A DNA stretch of 64,000 nucleotides, from positions 168,375,174-168,439,173 of the forward strand of contig NC_079147.1 of NCBI RefSeq assembly GCF_945859685.1, in the 5' to 3' direction. The notes beneath the pieces are model-generated. The model did not search any database. It was given only the letters and a program-made list of their open reading frames with translations, and was not told the origin of the DNA. Both the position numbers and the translations under genes were made by a program. Source of the DNA: Eupeodes corollae (lineage: Eukaryota > Arthropoda > Insecta > Diptera > Syrphidae). Positions 12,091-23,639 of the stretch are shown in pieces. How positions within the stretch are numbered: position 1 is the stretch's first letter; each line of letters begins with the position of its first letter.

Positions 12091-12418
12091 GTCTGGTGTG
12101 AACTTAAAGGAAACTGCAATGCCATCTTAAATTAATTGTATTACATACTTTTAAGACATTTGTTAAGGTGGTTATTTCTATATTAAAAGATGCGATTATG
12201 CGTTTTAAAATAAATCTAACATGATAGCTGTAGGGAATAGCAACATTAACATTTAAACCATTAAATATAAGTATTATAACAATACGGTACCATTCCTAAT
12301 TCGTTTCTATTTTTTCCAGGGCAAATTAGTGGTAAATACTTCATAGATTTGTTTATAATTATTTAGTTTTGTTTAAGTTTAACAATTAAATATGATATTT
12401 TTTTCTTGAAGTATGAGA
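12091..12418. other. No gene seen between LINE and Tc1 element
   Basis: AT-rich, non-coding on both strands. No terminal repeats or long open frame recognised. Confidence 0.5.
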
Positions 12419-12747
12419 TACAGTTTGGTTCATAAAAATAGCAGTGCTCTCCAAATAAGACAAAAATTACTTCAATATCAACGTTATAATAAATTTCATT
12501 AAACTTCTAATAACAAACTAAAATATTTTATTCATAATAACAGAAAATAAGTATTATAGATTTTTTACCGTTAGCTTTGTCAAAGTAAAAACCATTTTTT
12601 AAATATATGGCTGTTCATAAAAATAGCAGTGCATGACAAAGTACTAGATCTATTACGTAAGAAGTAAGAAAAACTGTACTAAGTTATATGAAAGTATACA
12701 AATAATGTTAGCTTACAATTAGTTCTTTGTTGCATAACCATTATTTT

Positions 12748-13051
12748 TTATGATGCTTCGCATTTACGTGGCACCGAGTCCACTAAAACCTGACACCTCT
12801 CGACTGTTATTGCGTTCCACGAATAATCCACTGCTTCCAACATTTTTTTCGAATTCTAGGGTTTTGCTTTATGAACTGCGTTCTTAACATCCCCCCCCCC
12901 CCAAATTTTCGATGGGGTTAAGGTCGGGGGTTTGAGCGGGCCACACCACAACGGATAACTCCTTCTGCGCAAAGCATGATTTTGCCTTTTTTGACGTATA
13001 CTTTGGGTCATAGCTTTGTTGGTATACCCAAACCAACGTCATTTCCTCTTC
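12748..13051 (-). pseudogene. Tc1 transposase, C-terminal part
   Basis: Minus-strand reading gives WPAQTPDLNPIENL, the Tc1/mariner block that precedes the third catalytic acidic residue. A homopolymer of G (C on the plus strand at 12891-12902) then breaks the frame, and the other frame resumes DVKNAVHKAKP, NSKKMLEAVDYSWNAITVE and CQVLVDSVPRKCEAS followed by a stop at 12748. The part upstream of this block continues at 16414 on the other side of the nested LINE. Confidence 0.8.
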
Positions 13052-16000
13052 TTACTTAAGGTGGCGCTACAGTCCTGTGTGAACTAGGGCCTCACCCAAC
13101 AAACTTCTCCATCTAGCTCGGTCCTTGAGTAAGGTCACCTTCCACTTGTGCGCGCCACCTGATCCGCGGTCTTCCTCTACTTTCCGGGCCGGAGTATTGG
13201 TTTCCATGCGCTCTACGTGACCCAGCCATCTTAGTCGTTGGACTTTTACCCTTCTGGCTAAGTCTACGTCACTATACCGTAGATCACACAAAGATATTTT
13301 CTCTCGAAGCCTAGGTAGACGAAGTCCTTGACTACCTCAAAGTTACGTCTGTCGATTGTGACGTTTTGACCAAAACGTTGGTGTTGTATGTCCTTTCTAG
13401 ACGATAGCATGTACTTTGTTTTGCCCTCGTTAACCGTTAAACCCAGTTTTGCCGCCTCTGCCTCAATACTCACAAAAGCCCCATTGACATCAGGCTGAGT
13501 TCTTCCGATTATGTCAATTTCATCAGCATATGCCAGTAATTGGACAGACTTTTGAAAGATAGTGCCTCTAGTGTTGACGTGTGAGCTCTGCACTATTCTT
13601 TCAAGCACGATGTTAAAAAAATCGCATGACAGCGCATCATCTTGTCTAAAACCTTTTTTGACATCGAAAGGTTCTGTTAAGTTGTTTCCAACCTTTATGG
13701 AGCAGCGAGAATTCTCCATGGTCATCCTGCACAAACGGAAGAGTTCCTGTAGATGCTGTTATATGCGGCCTTGAAATCGATGAAAAGATGGTGGGTGTCG
13801 ATTTGGTGCTCTTGGGTTTTTTCCAGGATCTGCCGTAATGTGAATATTTGATTAACTGTCTACTTTCCTGGTCTAAAATCACACTGATAAGGACCTATCA
13901 GGTTGTTGACGATGGGCTTTAGACGTTCACATATTACGGCAGAGAAGATTTTACAGACGATGTTAAGTAGACTGATTCCTTTATAGTTGGTGCAGTTTAG
14001 AGGGTCTCCTTTTTTCAGGATCGGGCAAACAATACTGAGGTTCCATTCATCGGGCATGCTTTCTTCCGACCATATCTTACAGATAAGTTGGTGCATGCTC
14101 CTATTATGACTTAATCTTGTTCAAATAAACCAGTTAGATTTCTCTATATAATATTATTATTTATTATGTAAGATGCTTAAAGGTCCATGGTTAGAAATAA
14201 AAGGGAAGATATAATCTTATGCTTAAAACTAAGTAAGGTACAAATAAGTAATTGGTATAAACCTGAAATTTACTTAGCATAGGTTGGTAATAAGGAACGG
14301 GTGATGCTTAATACTAAACATGAATATAATTCCAAAAGTTAATTATGTAGCACATTTCAAGTTCATGTTTAATATATAACAGCTCCTAACCAACTTATCT
14401 CCAGCTGCTTTAAAGAGCTCGGCATTCAAGCCATCCGCTCCAGCGGCTTTATTAGACTTCAACTTAGATATGGCAATCTTTGCTTCGTCTAAGTCGGGAG
14501 GACCGGATTGTTGGCTTTCATCGTCTATATTGAATGGATCATCCTGCCTGACAGCGGAATTCAGTTCTTCGTCGCCGTTATACAGTCTGCAGAAGTGGTC
14601 CTTCCATATCCTCAGCATTGAATGCGATTCCACTATGATGTTTCCACTTTCGTCTTTGCAGCCTTCGGTTCTAGGTTTATGTACCTGTGAATTTCGTTTC
14701 ACCTGTTCATAAAACTTTCGAACCTCATTCCTGCTTTTATACCTCTCAACATCTTCGACCGCACGCTTCTCATGCCCTCTCTTTTTCCTTCTGAGAAGTC
14801 GGTGTTCCTCTCGCCTCTTCTGCTCATAGAGCTCACGAGCAGCTCTCGTCCTTTTATGCAGCGCCGCTTTGCGTGCCTGTTGTTTGGCTGCATTTGCCTG
14901 CCGACATTCCTCATCAAACCAGGGGTTCCTTGTTGGTGGCTGTTTGAAACCCAGCATATCAGAGGCAGCTTCTCTGATTGCATCTTGGCAATGTTGTAAC
15001 TGGTTTTCGATACATTGTGTTGGCGGCAGAGAATTTCGAGAGAGGTTACTTGTAACTCGGTCGGAAAAGGATTTGGCGATCTCTGGCGATTGTAGCCGTT
15101 ACGTTGTACCTTCTCCCAGCGACTCCCTGTTTTGCCTTGGGTCTGGAAATCGGAAGTGCTACCTTGGCTACAACGAGGTAATGGTCCGAGTCGATGTTAG
15201 CTCCTCGGAAAGTTCGTACATCCGTAATGCTGAAAGCGTATCTGGCGTCGATCGCAATATGTTCAATCTGGTTGACGGTAGATTGATCTGGAGAAGTCCA
15301 AGTTCCTTTGTTGATGTTGAGGTGTGGACTACTGACTACCATGACGTTTCGCCCCGCAGCAAAACCTATGAGCCTGAATCCATTGTCGGAAGTGTTGTCG
15401 TGCAGGCTGTTCTTCCCGATTATTCCACCAAAGATGTCTTAACTTCCTAGCTTGGCATTAAAATCGCCCAGGACTATTTTAATATCGTAGCTAGGGCACT
15501 GCTCATATGTTTTGCCTAGGAGCTCGAAGAACAGATCTTTGGTGTTGTCGTCTTTCTCTTCTGTGGGGGCGTGCGTGCATATCAGGCTGATGTTGCCGAA
15601 TTTAGCCTTGATGCGTATGATCATGAGGCTCATTGATGCACCTATAGCTCAAGACTTCTTGCCTAAGTCTGGCTCCAATGACGAAGCCGCATCCAAATAA
15701 GCGTTGTTGGTTTTCGTGGTAGCAGTCACCATAGTAAATATCGCAGTTTTTCATCCTCTTTTTGCCCGGCCCATCCCATCGTATTTCCTGGATGGCGGTG
15801 ATATCTGCTTTATATCGTTCTAGGAGCTCCGCTAATTCTCCGGCCGCACGTGGTCTGTTAAGGGACCTAACATTCAACGTACATATCCGAAGTTCGTTGT
15901 CCTTATTTCGTTTGCGTGGGTTGTCAACAGTGAATCCGTCCGTATCCGAGGCTTGTTGGTGCTTCGAAACTTAAGGTATTTTTACGTGGCCAGGAAGTCA

Positions 16001-16413
16001 CCCCGATGCACAACCCCCAACCTGGAGGGCCAGATCCTTCGTATAACTCCAAGGAAGGGGAGCCGGATAAACCGCTCCTTACAGGCCTGGGCTCCGAATA
16101 TGTCGAAGAAGCCCTATAAGGTGTTCACTAAGTAGTTCAACTTTACTGGAACTGTAGACGCCACCGTTGATTCCATCTCGGGAATTCGTCCGCTGCCGTC
16201 TGGATAAGGAGAGGTGCCTTAGTGGAAACACCTCTCTCGTTTGCTGCCCCCAACAACTTTCCACCGGGGTTGAAACCCAATCTCCAGTTGAGGTACTAGG
16301 CACCCGATGTTCACCACGGGAAGGTAAGAGCAGGAGTTGATAGACAGAGGTTGGTCTTAAGAAAAACCTGTGGACACTTGTGTCCTCTTGAATGCACATG
16401 TCTACCATTTGAC
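13052..16413 (-). mobile_element. RTE-like LINE copy A, near full length, nested in Tc1
   Basis: Flanked by an exact 15-bp target duplication CGTCATTTCCTCTTC (13037-13051 and 16414-16428). Sense order on the minus strand: a leader (16413-15920); the AP-endonuclease start NELRICTLNVRSLNRPRAAG at about 15900; ITAIQEIRWDGPGKKR; APTEEKDD and VLGDFNAKLGS at 15590-15440; SDHYLVVAKVAL near 15190; a linker of charged residues (14957-14700); ISKLKSNKAAGADGLNAELF at about 14450 (RT start); NYKGISLLN; YKAAYDSI-type motif A region near 13790; LLAYADEIDIIGR at 13520, where YADD has become YADE; and the C-terminal RLRWLGHVERME near 13220. The family resembles insect proteins annotated as craniofacial development protein 2-like, that is, RTE-type LINEs. 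The 3' tail is a short CTTA repeat. Frameshifts, internal deletions and a 278-bp insertion inactivate it. Confidence 0.85.
14104..14381. mobile_element. 278-bp unidentified insertion inside RTE-like LINE A
   Basis: The related LINE copy at 26792-29334 reads GCATGCTCCTAACC without interruption, whereas copy A has 278 bp inserted there, flanked by the duplicated word GCTCCTA (14097-14103 and 14382-14388). The insert is AT-rich and non-coding; no clear terminal inverted repeat was found, so the type (MITE, SINE or solo fragment) is open. Confidence 0.7.
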
Positions 16414-17060
16414 CGTCATTTCCTCTTCAGCGAAGGGAATTTTTACATCATCGGTTGCATCTGTTATACCCCCGATGGGATTAATAGGTCCGACCCCGTA
16501 ATATGAAAAGCAAGCCCATATCATAATTTTTCCTCCAACATGCTTCACTGTTTTAATAGTATACCGTGGATTGTATGCTGCATTTTAGGGTCTTCTCACA
16601 TATTCTCGACGACCCTTTGCTTTTCCCTTTTGCTTTCACCGCTCCACAAAACATTCCTCCATTTCTCTTTGCCACATGCTTTTTCGTCAAGAATGGTACC
16701 TTGCATGGACTTCGAGCTGGTAACTTCGCTTCTAAAAGACGTCTTCGTATTGTGACAGCGCTAACAGACAGTTAAAGTAAATTTTGTATTTTCCTACAGC
16801 CTATGGAAGGGTTCTGTTTTGCTAACTGAACAATTTTTCTGTCAGTTCTTTCAGTAGTCATCCTTTTTGGTCCTCGCGTTTTCGGTTTATTGTACTATTT
16901 TAAGGCGTTACTGACCATTTTGCTGAGCAGCCTAGGATGTCTTAAATATTTTGGTAGGTTTTTCCCTCCAAACGCAATTTTTGAGTAAGTTTTCGAACTT
17001 CTTTGGTGTAGTATCTTGACTGTCTGATTGTTTATTTTTGAGCTTATATTTATTAATTTT
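16414..17060 (-). pseudogene. Tc1 transposase, N-terminal and middle part
   Basis: Continuation of the Tc1 gene beyond the nested LINE. Near 17000-16900 the minus strand reads EGKTYQNI and DILGCSAKMVSNAL, the helix-turn-helix DNA-binding domain. From about 16860 to 16430 the central region reads in shifting frames, ending at the insertion site 16414-16428, which repeats 13037-13051 exactly. Together with the C-terminal part it covers most of a ~340-aa Tc1 transposase with multiple lesions. Confidence 0.7.
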
Positions 17061-17193
17061 CTATATGCTAATATGTTACAAATACTTTAAACTTTATAGT
17101 AAAATATTTATTTACCGACAAATAAAAAAATTTTAATTTTTAACACTTTTTAATTATAAAATCAAAACCACTGCTATTTGTATGATCACTCTA

Positions 17194-17774
17194 TATCTAG
17201 ACAGTTTAAAATAATGGGTGTTCACCGGGAAAAGTAGAGTATAACTTCAAGATAAGTCTCTAATATGAAAACCAATTACCAACTGTGTATACATTTTTTT
17301 TTTAATTTGCTTATACTCTTCCCAATACGCTTTTCATTGCAATAAAATTTGCAAGCTAAGATAGTGGCTATTATTTTTTCCATTACTGTACATGTATAAA
17401 TTCTCTCTATAAAAGTTCGGATTCAGGATCTTGTCCTTTTGTCGCATTTCAATATAGTTTACAGTGCAACAATCATAAAAGCACTAAAATTCACGTAGGT
17501 AATATTTCCTGGTTTATTAAATATTTGATATTTTGAGCTAAGTGATTAAATTCACTCATAAACACTAAACCTCCACTTTAAATAAATGATTGCAAGAAAC
17601 GTACCACGTAGCCAGTATTTCTTGTTATTTTTCGAAACATTTAGTTCTATTTATTTTTGTTCTTACTCAAAGAAATGAATGTATATATTCATTTCGACGT
17701 TTCGTAGCACTCCTACGTATTATTTTTGTAAATGTTTTTATTCGTTTTTACTATTTTTGGGGTTATTTTTTGAT
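17194..17774. other. No gene seen; flank of Tc1 element
   Basis: Non-coding AT-rich sequence on both strands; no repeat ends were recognised. Confidence 0.45.
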
Positions 17775-17848
17775 TTTCAGACCATAAAATTTCGTGTTCA
17801 ATGGAGTCAAAAGCTTTACTAAAGCCAATAAAATAAACCGGTAGTCTA
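17775..17848 (-). pseudogene. Small RT fragment of LINE J, separated from its other half
   Basis: Minus-strand reading gives YFIGFSKAFDSIEHEIL, motif A of a LINE reverse transcriptase. It directly continues the RT frame that stops at 19266 (QAINQLIQKCDEFRL), the two halves being pushed apart by the LINE at 17849-19265. Confidence 0.7.
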
Positions 17849-19265
17849 GGTTAGGTTAGGTTAAGTTAAAGTGGCTGTGGATTCAGAATCCACATACTTA
17901 GGCCAAAGGAAAAGGCCCATTGTGATAGCACATGAATCTAGAGAATTACTTCTTACTAGTCGAACCATTTTGAGATTTTTATAAAGCGAAGAAGATATTT
18001 GATATCCTTTTTAGCTAGTCCACTGGGATTATCAAAAGAGTAGTCTCCTAGATGAAGTTTGAGTCTTAGTGAAAGACCAGGGCAAGTGCAGAAAAGTTGA
18101 GAGATTGTTTCCAAAGAGATTAAAAATGATGGAGTGCCCCACATTATTGTTGGTCCATTGAGATAAGGCGTCGAGTCTTATAGCTGTACTCGCTGCTACT
18201 TGTTTGCTGAAGATGTCGAGGGGTTTCAGATGGAGGAGAGCGTCTAACGCTGCTGAAAATGTGGTTCTCAATGCCCCGCTTATGCAGAGACATGCAGTGC
18301 GTTGGACTCTGCCAAGTTTGTCGTAGTATGTGACTTTCTCCAGTTCAGTCCACCATACTGCAACCCCGTACATAAGTATTGGTCGGATGACGGATGTGTA
18401 TAGCCAGTAGGTTATGCGAGGTTGAAAACCCCATTTGCTTCCTATGGCTTTCTTGCAAAGAAAAAGAGCTACTCTAGCTTTTTTAACTCTTTCCTGAATA
18501 TTAGGTTTCAAACTTCATTTTTTTTGCCAATATCAGACCAAGATATTTGGCTCCATTGGTAAAAATTAGTGGTACACCTTTTATTGAGGAGGTACAATTA
18601 CTGGGATCTTGTATTTCCGTGTAAAAAGGACTAGGTCTGTTTTTTTAGGATTAATACTAAGTCCGCAGTGATCAGCCCATCTAGTGAGCATATTGAGTGC
18701 GTTTTGGAGGAGGTCTCTTCTCTCAGTGTATTAGGTTGTTCTACTGTGACGGCGATAGCAACATCATCGGCATACGCAACCACTCTGTAGCCTTCCCTCT
18801 CAAGGGATATTAGCAATTCGTTAACCACTATGTTCCACAGGAGAGGGGACAGAACACCACCTTGCGGAGTGCCTCTACCGACAGACCTGTTCGTACAAAA
18901 ATGTCCCATCTTGGAGTTAATGATCCTACTTTAGAATAATCAACTCACAGAGTGGGTATTCGACGTTAAGGGTCGTCATGGCAGAACTGATAGCGGATGT
19001 GTCAACGTTGTTGAAAGCAGGAAGGCTCTAGGGAGTATTCGATAGTTCTTCCCAGAGTGTGCAAGGCTGTTTCTACCGATTTCCCTTTGCAGTAAGCATG
19101 CTGAGACATCGATAGTTTCTTATCAATCTTATTACGTACATGGATATCAATCAATCGCTCCAGAGTTTTGAGAATGAATGATGACAGGCTAATAGGTCTC
19201 ATAGGGTTGACATGCGAGCATTTGCCCGCCTTGGGAATGAAAACTACCTTTACTTTTCTCCATCG
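17849..19265 (-). mobile_element. 5'-truncated R1/LOA-like LINE A' with TTAGG-like 3' tail
   Basis: Bounded by an 11-bp target duplication CCGGTAGTCTA (17838-17848 and 19266-19276). Minus-strand RT pieces: WRKVKVVFIPKAGK and RPISLSSFILKTLERL near 19260-19150, SQHAYCKGKSVETALH, GTPQGGVLSPLLWNIVVNEL at about 18870, YRVVAYADDVAIAV (intact YADD), then SVIRPILMYGVAVWW and LGRVQRTACLCISGALR near 18380-18290. The 3' end on the minus strand is CCTAACCTAACC, so the plus strand starts GGTTAGGTTAGG. Frameshifts are present. Same family as 43361-46482 and related to 31110-35340. Confidence 0.85.
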
Positions 19266-20400
19266 CCGGTAGTCTAAATTCATCGCATTTTTGTATTAGC
19301 TGATTTATTGCCTGCAAGCGTTCTGTTTTTAAGAAACCTTTTCTAAATTCAGCTTGTTCTCTTGGTTGATTATTATTAAAGTATTCTTTGATGGTCCTGT
19401 AAAGCGTTTTGAAAAAGAACTTTTTTTTCTTTTTTTTCATGTTCAAGGCTTTGTTTTGATTGTACTATTTCGTTAAATATATTTGTTAAAATTATGGAAC
19501 GGGAGTTTTTTCCATATATTAATATTTCTGATGATTATCCTAATTTCGTATGTATTTGTCTTTCTTCAGATCGAACACAAGGGTGTGTGTCTCTATTTAA
19601 TTTATGTTAGCTATTGAATCCTTTTCCATCATTATTTTGGTCGAGGTAAACAGATTTAGTTGGGTTTTCATTGACGTCTTTTCGGTGTTTTGGTTCTTGA
19701 TACTTGAATCTATTCTTGTTTATTATTCAATTATGTTCTTGCTTTTTTAATTAATTTTGTTTGTCTAACTGTACATTTTATAATGTTTTCATTAAAGACA
19801 CTTATATCTTTCGTTATTTTAGATCTAATAGTATTCCTATGTTGGCTTAGCTTTATTTTTTCTTGGTTAAATAGTTTTGGTTTTGTTTCTCAAGGTTTCT
19901 CTTCTAAAAATAAGAACTTTGGATATATGTATGATATTTAATCTTTTAGAGTCTCTGTTTATTATTCAGATTTTTTTTGTAGCCCTTATAATATTTTTCA
20001 GATTGACATATTTATTTTGATGGTCATTATAAGTGTTTGACGGTTTTAAAAGCTGATTGATCTTTGTCTTTATATTTTCGTTATATGTAATTATTTTTTG
20101 ATCCGGAACTATTTAGGGATGTCTATTTCTTCTTAATGTTTGTCAACTGTTATCTTTATTCTTACTAGTCTGTGATCGCTGTTAAAATGTATAATATTAA
20201 CGACAGTTATATATTTGATTTTCCATTTCGTTTTTAGTCTTTCTATATATGTTGAGATCTACATCCAAATCCCTCTATCTTTCTTTTTGAAGAATGAGTT
20301 CTTGAATTACCAATTCATTTTTCCTAGCCACTTGATAAGTCTTTCCCCTTTCTTTTTCAGTCAATCTATTTCCAAGTTTTGCATTAAAATCATCTATTAC
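19266..20400 (-). pseudogene. LINE J: endonuclease and RT start, interrupted
   Basis: Minus-strand fragments of another LINE family: a DDFNAKLGNRLTEKE endonuclease motif at about 20390-20340, NSDHRLVRIKI near 20180-20150, and near 19400-19270 NQPREQAEFRKGF with LQAINQLIQKCDEFRL, the RT segment before motif A. The frame continues at 17848 after the inserted LINE A'. Stops and frameshifts occur throughout. At 20400 a SINE follows. Confidence 0.65.
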
Positions 20401-20640
20401 GTCCCCGTGGCATGATGGTTAGTGCATAGGTGCCATTTGACACCTAAATCTTTTTAAACGGCTACTGTCTCTTGCGACGAACCGAACCCGTGCGGATTCG
20501 GCATAAAAACTGTAGGTCGCCTCCATCCCTGTCAACATTAATCTCACATAGGAATGTTTGAGAGTTGTAAGTAACTATGCTTAGTTCTCTACGGAATGTT
20601 GCGGCACTTAATTTTGTACTATTTTGCGTGATTCTTAGGA
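20400..20640 (+). mobile_element. tRNA-derived SINE, copy 1 (diverged)
   Basis: Starts CCCGTGGCATGATGGTTAG, an A-box-like head shared with copies at 30586 and 40642, but the B-box region is replaced or mutated. The body retains CTTGCGACGAACC, GCGGATTCGGC and GAGAGTTGTAAGT, and the 3' part GGAATGTTGCGGCAC matches the conserved end in degraded form. It is the oldest looking of the three copies. Confidence 0.65.
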
Positions 20641-21990
20641 CCTTCTTTTAACGTTGAGTCACATTATGTTTAAATTACTTTTTGTAAGGAGCCTCAACAA
20701 AATATTTAAACAACAACATTAATCATATATTGAAACAAAAATTAACAGACATTCATTCCTATATTAAAATGTTAATTTGTTTATTTTATAAAAAGTGCTT
20801 ATTAAACTATAGACAGCTGGGAAATCATTTTAATCATTTTATTTGATTTGTTTTAGCTTAAAAATTGCAAAGCCTAATAGAGTTATTTAACATATCCTTA
20901 AATTAGCCGAGCTTTATTCGTGTATGTATGTGTCTTCTGGGTCATGATTAGATTACATTTTAAATTTAAAACAAAGAAACAAGAACAAGCAATAAAAAAT
21001 ACAATCATTGCAATCGGCTTTTTGAATGACAAACATAAGTTCATCGTACTTATCAATTTTATCTGCTTTAATGTATTATATGTACATGTGTGTTCATATG
21101 CAAATATATACATACATATGCAACGACAGATGAGTAAACATTCACATTTAGTATATTTATCTTAATTTATTTTACTTAAGTTCCTTGCGACTAAAAATGT
21201 AAATGCTTGGAAGTCGTGCTTAGTTTTTTTTTTATCTGGAGCAACTTATCAAAATTTAATAACCGTCCGTGTAGTACGTATCGATCCCATTGGTCCAACG
21301 TTGACACACAAACAAAAATAAAGAATACAAATTTTCTACGCTTCCGTTATCAGATAATGCTCAGAGAAAGTTTGGCTAAAGGTGTCAAAATCTAAAGAAC
21401 TTAATGAATGTAATAAAATACTCATATGTTACTGTCACAAATTAAGCAATCTCTTCGCAATCGAAACTTGAAACACAGAGGTGAAGTAGCCAAGCCATAA
21501 ATTATTTTGAATTAATTTAATCTGATTATTTAAATTAAGCAGAAAAAAGTGTAATTCTTTTCCCTAATGCGAATATGATAGGGCGGACCTTTTTAAAAAC
21601 TAGCTTTTATTTATTTTCTTTTTTCTTAATAAAAACTTTCGAGCTTATCGTTAAAATACATACAGTGGCTCTTAAATGTATGGAGAGTATAAAACTTTAT
21701 AAGCAGTTTATATGACAATTTAAGTGACTTCAGGACTTATTTTTTGCCATTCTTTTTGAAGACCCTTTATAAGTCCTTTTGAGCAACTCTACGCCCCAGT
21801 TCATCCAATATATGCTCTTTTACATATAATGTACATAGGTAAAGTGGATTTTTCTGTGTTTTAAGCAAATTAATGCAGATATACAATAACCACGGCCTTG
21901 CTTTACAAGTTTGTGCTTTGGGTAGTCGTCCTGGTAGAAGATGAAATTGTCTTGTATTCTGAGTATACTGATACTGGACTTTTAATGTTG
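20641..21990. other. No gene seen
   Basis: AT-rich intronic sequence; short open frames on both strands have no recognisable similarity and overlap each other in the way random AT-rich frames do. Confidence 0.45.
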
Positions 21991-22136
21991 TTTCAAAATA
22001 TTGATTTTAGCCATTTTTACTTTAATTCACAAACCTCTACTTTAAGTTGACAATACACAAATTACCAAATTATTTTCTACAAAACAAATAGAAACTTCCA
22101 TTACTTTTAATACCCTTACGTCGGCTGAACCTGCCC
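21990..22136 (-). mobile_element. Terminal fragment of the GGGCAGGTTCAG MITE family (copy d)
   Basis: Ends with GGCTGAACCTGCCC at 22136, the inverse of the MITE terminus GGGCAGGTTCAG, and contains CAAACCTCTACTTTAAGTT, the inverse of a block found inside copies at 47230 and 49940. Only one end is recognisable. Confidence 0.6.
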
Positions 22137-22424
22137 ATTATCTTGATATAATGTAAGAGAATTTTAACTTAAAGGACACTAAAACTTCTCATTGTTTGCC
22201 TAAGAGATTTGAGACACTGGGTTAACAGCCATATACATAGGTAGTTAGACTTTCGTCCGTCGTTGTAAGTTCTGCTCCACTCTCAATCTATGGAAATAGG
22301 AACAATAGTTACTAGAGGAATTTTTCTATAGAAGTATCCTAAGACGTTCCCATGTTGCCTTGACAAGGTCTAAACTTCAATGCCAAAAATAAAAACCTGG
22401 ATGATGTGTCTTTTGGATAGTGAC

Positions 22425-23500
22425 TTTAGATAGTCGAGAAGAGGACTTTAATACTCAATTGCCTTCTAAGTCCAAGGGAACATTCCCGGTTTGATTTCAG
22501 CTCTTGTGTCGTTTTCTGAATTTATAGAGGTGGTTAGGTAGGCAAATTCATTAAGATATAATTAAAAGTTATATCTGGAGACATATTGAACAAGACGTCG
22601 CGTCGTCCCGAAGAACGTTGTCTCGAAACGACCCAAAATGCTTTCATCCGCTTTAATCATAGTCCATGCTTCTGCGCTGTATAGCAGGACCGGATGATAA
22701 GGATCTTATCTAGCCACACTTTGGTCCTAATGACCTTTCCTGATGACAGCATGTACCTATACTTTGTTTTGCCCTCATTAACCGTTAAATCCATTTTTGC
22801 CTCCTCTTTCTCAATACGTATAATAGCCCTATTGACATCACGTTGAGTTCTTCCGATTATGTCAATGTCATCTGCATATGCCGGTAATTGGAAAGACTTT
22901 TGAAAGATAGTGCCTCTAGTATTGACGTGGGACAACCTTGTTTAAAGCTTTTTTTACATCGAAAGGTTCGGTTTAAGGAGCATCGTGAATTTTTCATAGG
23001 CGTCCTGCACAAACGGAGAGTTTGCTAAGGGTGTCAAAACTAGACATGGCTCTATACAGCTCGTCCCTGTCCTATGCGGACTTGAAATCGATTAAGAGAT
23101 GGCTGTCGATTTGATGTTCTTTCTTTTTTTCCAGGATCTGTCGTTATTTGAATATTTGATATGGTATGTGGACTTTCCTGGTCTAAAACTGATAAGGACC
23201 TATGAGGACCGTTCACATATAGCGGCAGGTTCTGTAAGCAATTTCAAGCAGACTGATTCCTTTTTGATTGGAGCAGTTTAGAAGGTCTCCTTTTTTATTT
23301 TTCATTCATCGGGCATGCTTTCGTCCGACCATTTCTTACAAATAAGTTGTTGCATGCTCCTAACCAAATTATGTCCAGCTGTTTTGAAAAGCTCGGCACT
23401 CAAGCCATCTGCTCCAGCAGCTTTGTTAGATTTCAGTTTAGATATGGCAATCTTCACTTCGTCAAAGTCAGGAAAACGTGACTGTTGAATTTCGTCGTCG
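22425..23500 (-). pseudogene. RTE-like LINE copy C, rearranged fragment
   Basis: Matches copies A and B in pieces: GGACTTTA..CTCAATTGCCTTCTAAGTCC near 22440, CCGAAGAACGTTGTCTCGAA near 22610, the RT catalytic stretch LPAYADDIDIIGRTQRDVN at 22890-22840, and the RT start near 23460-23350 (AELFKTAG-type). Segments are missing between them and frames are broken. Same orientation as copies A and B. Confidence 0.75.
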
Positions 23501-23639
23501 GAGCAGTCGGTAATGATGAAATAAGTCAGAATAGAACCGAGTTCTATTTCTTCAATAAACCTAAATTTAGAGATTAGAACCTTATCAAGGAATTACCAGT
23601 AAGCCTTTCAAACTATTTCCCATAGCTTATTTTTGCTAA

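Larger units (their letters stand above)
12421..17191 (-). mobile_element. Tc1-type DNA transposon, split by a nested RTE-like LINE
   Basis: Both ends carry a Tc1-style inverted repeat with the core TCATAAAAATAGCAGTG: left end at 12421, and the inverse near 17168-17189 with one change (TCATACAAATAGCAGTG). TA dinucleotides lie at 12419-12420 and 17192-17193, as expected for a TA target duplication. A second direct copy of GTTCATAAAAATAGCAGTGC lies 185 bp inside the left end (12428 and 12613), the IR/DR design seen in several Tc1 elements. The minus-strand transposase gene is interrupted at 13037-16428. Frameshifts, a G-run expansion (12891-12902) and stops show it is dead. Confidence 0.8.

Noticed and set aside
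14343..15877. Frames resembling craniofacial development protein 2 as a host gene
   Set aside because: That annotation is a known mislabel of LINE endonuclease-RT proteins; the locus has target duplications and sister copies.
20898..21395. Short open frames on both strands
   Set aside because: AT-rich, overlapping and without motifs; length expected by chance.
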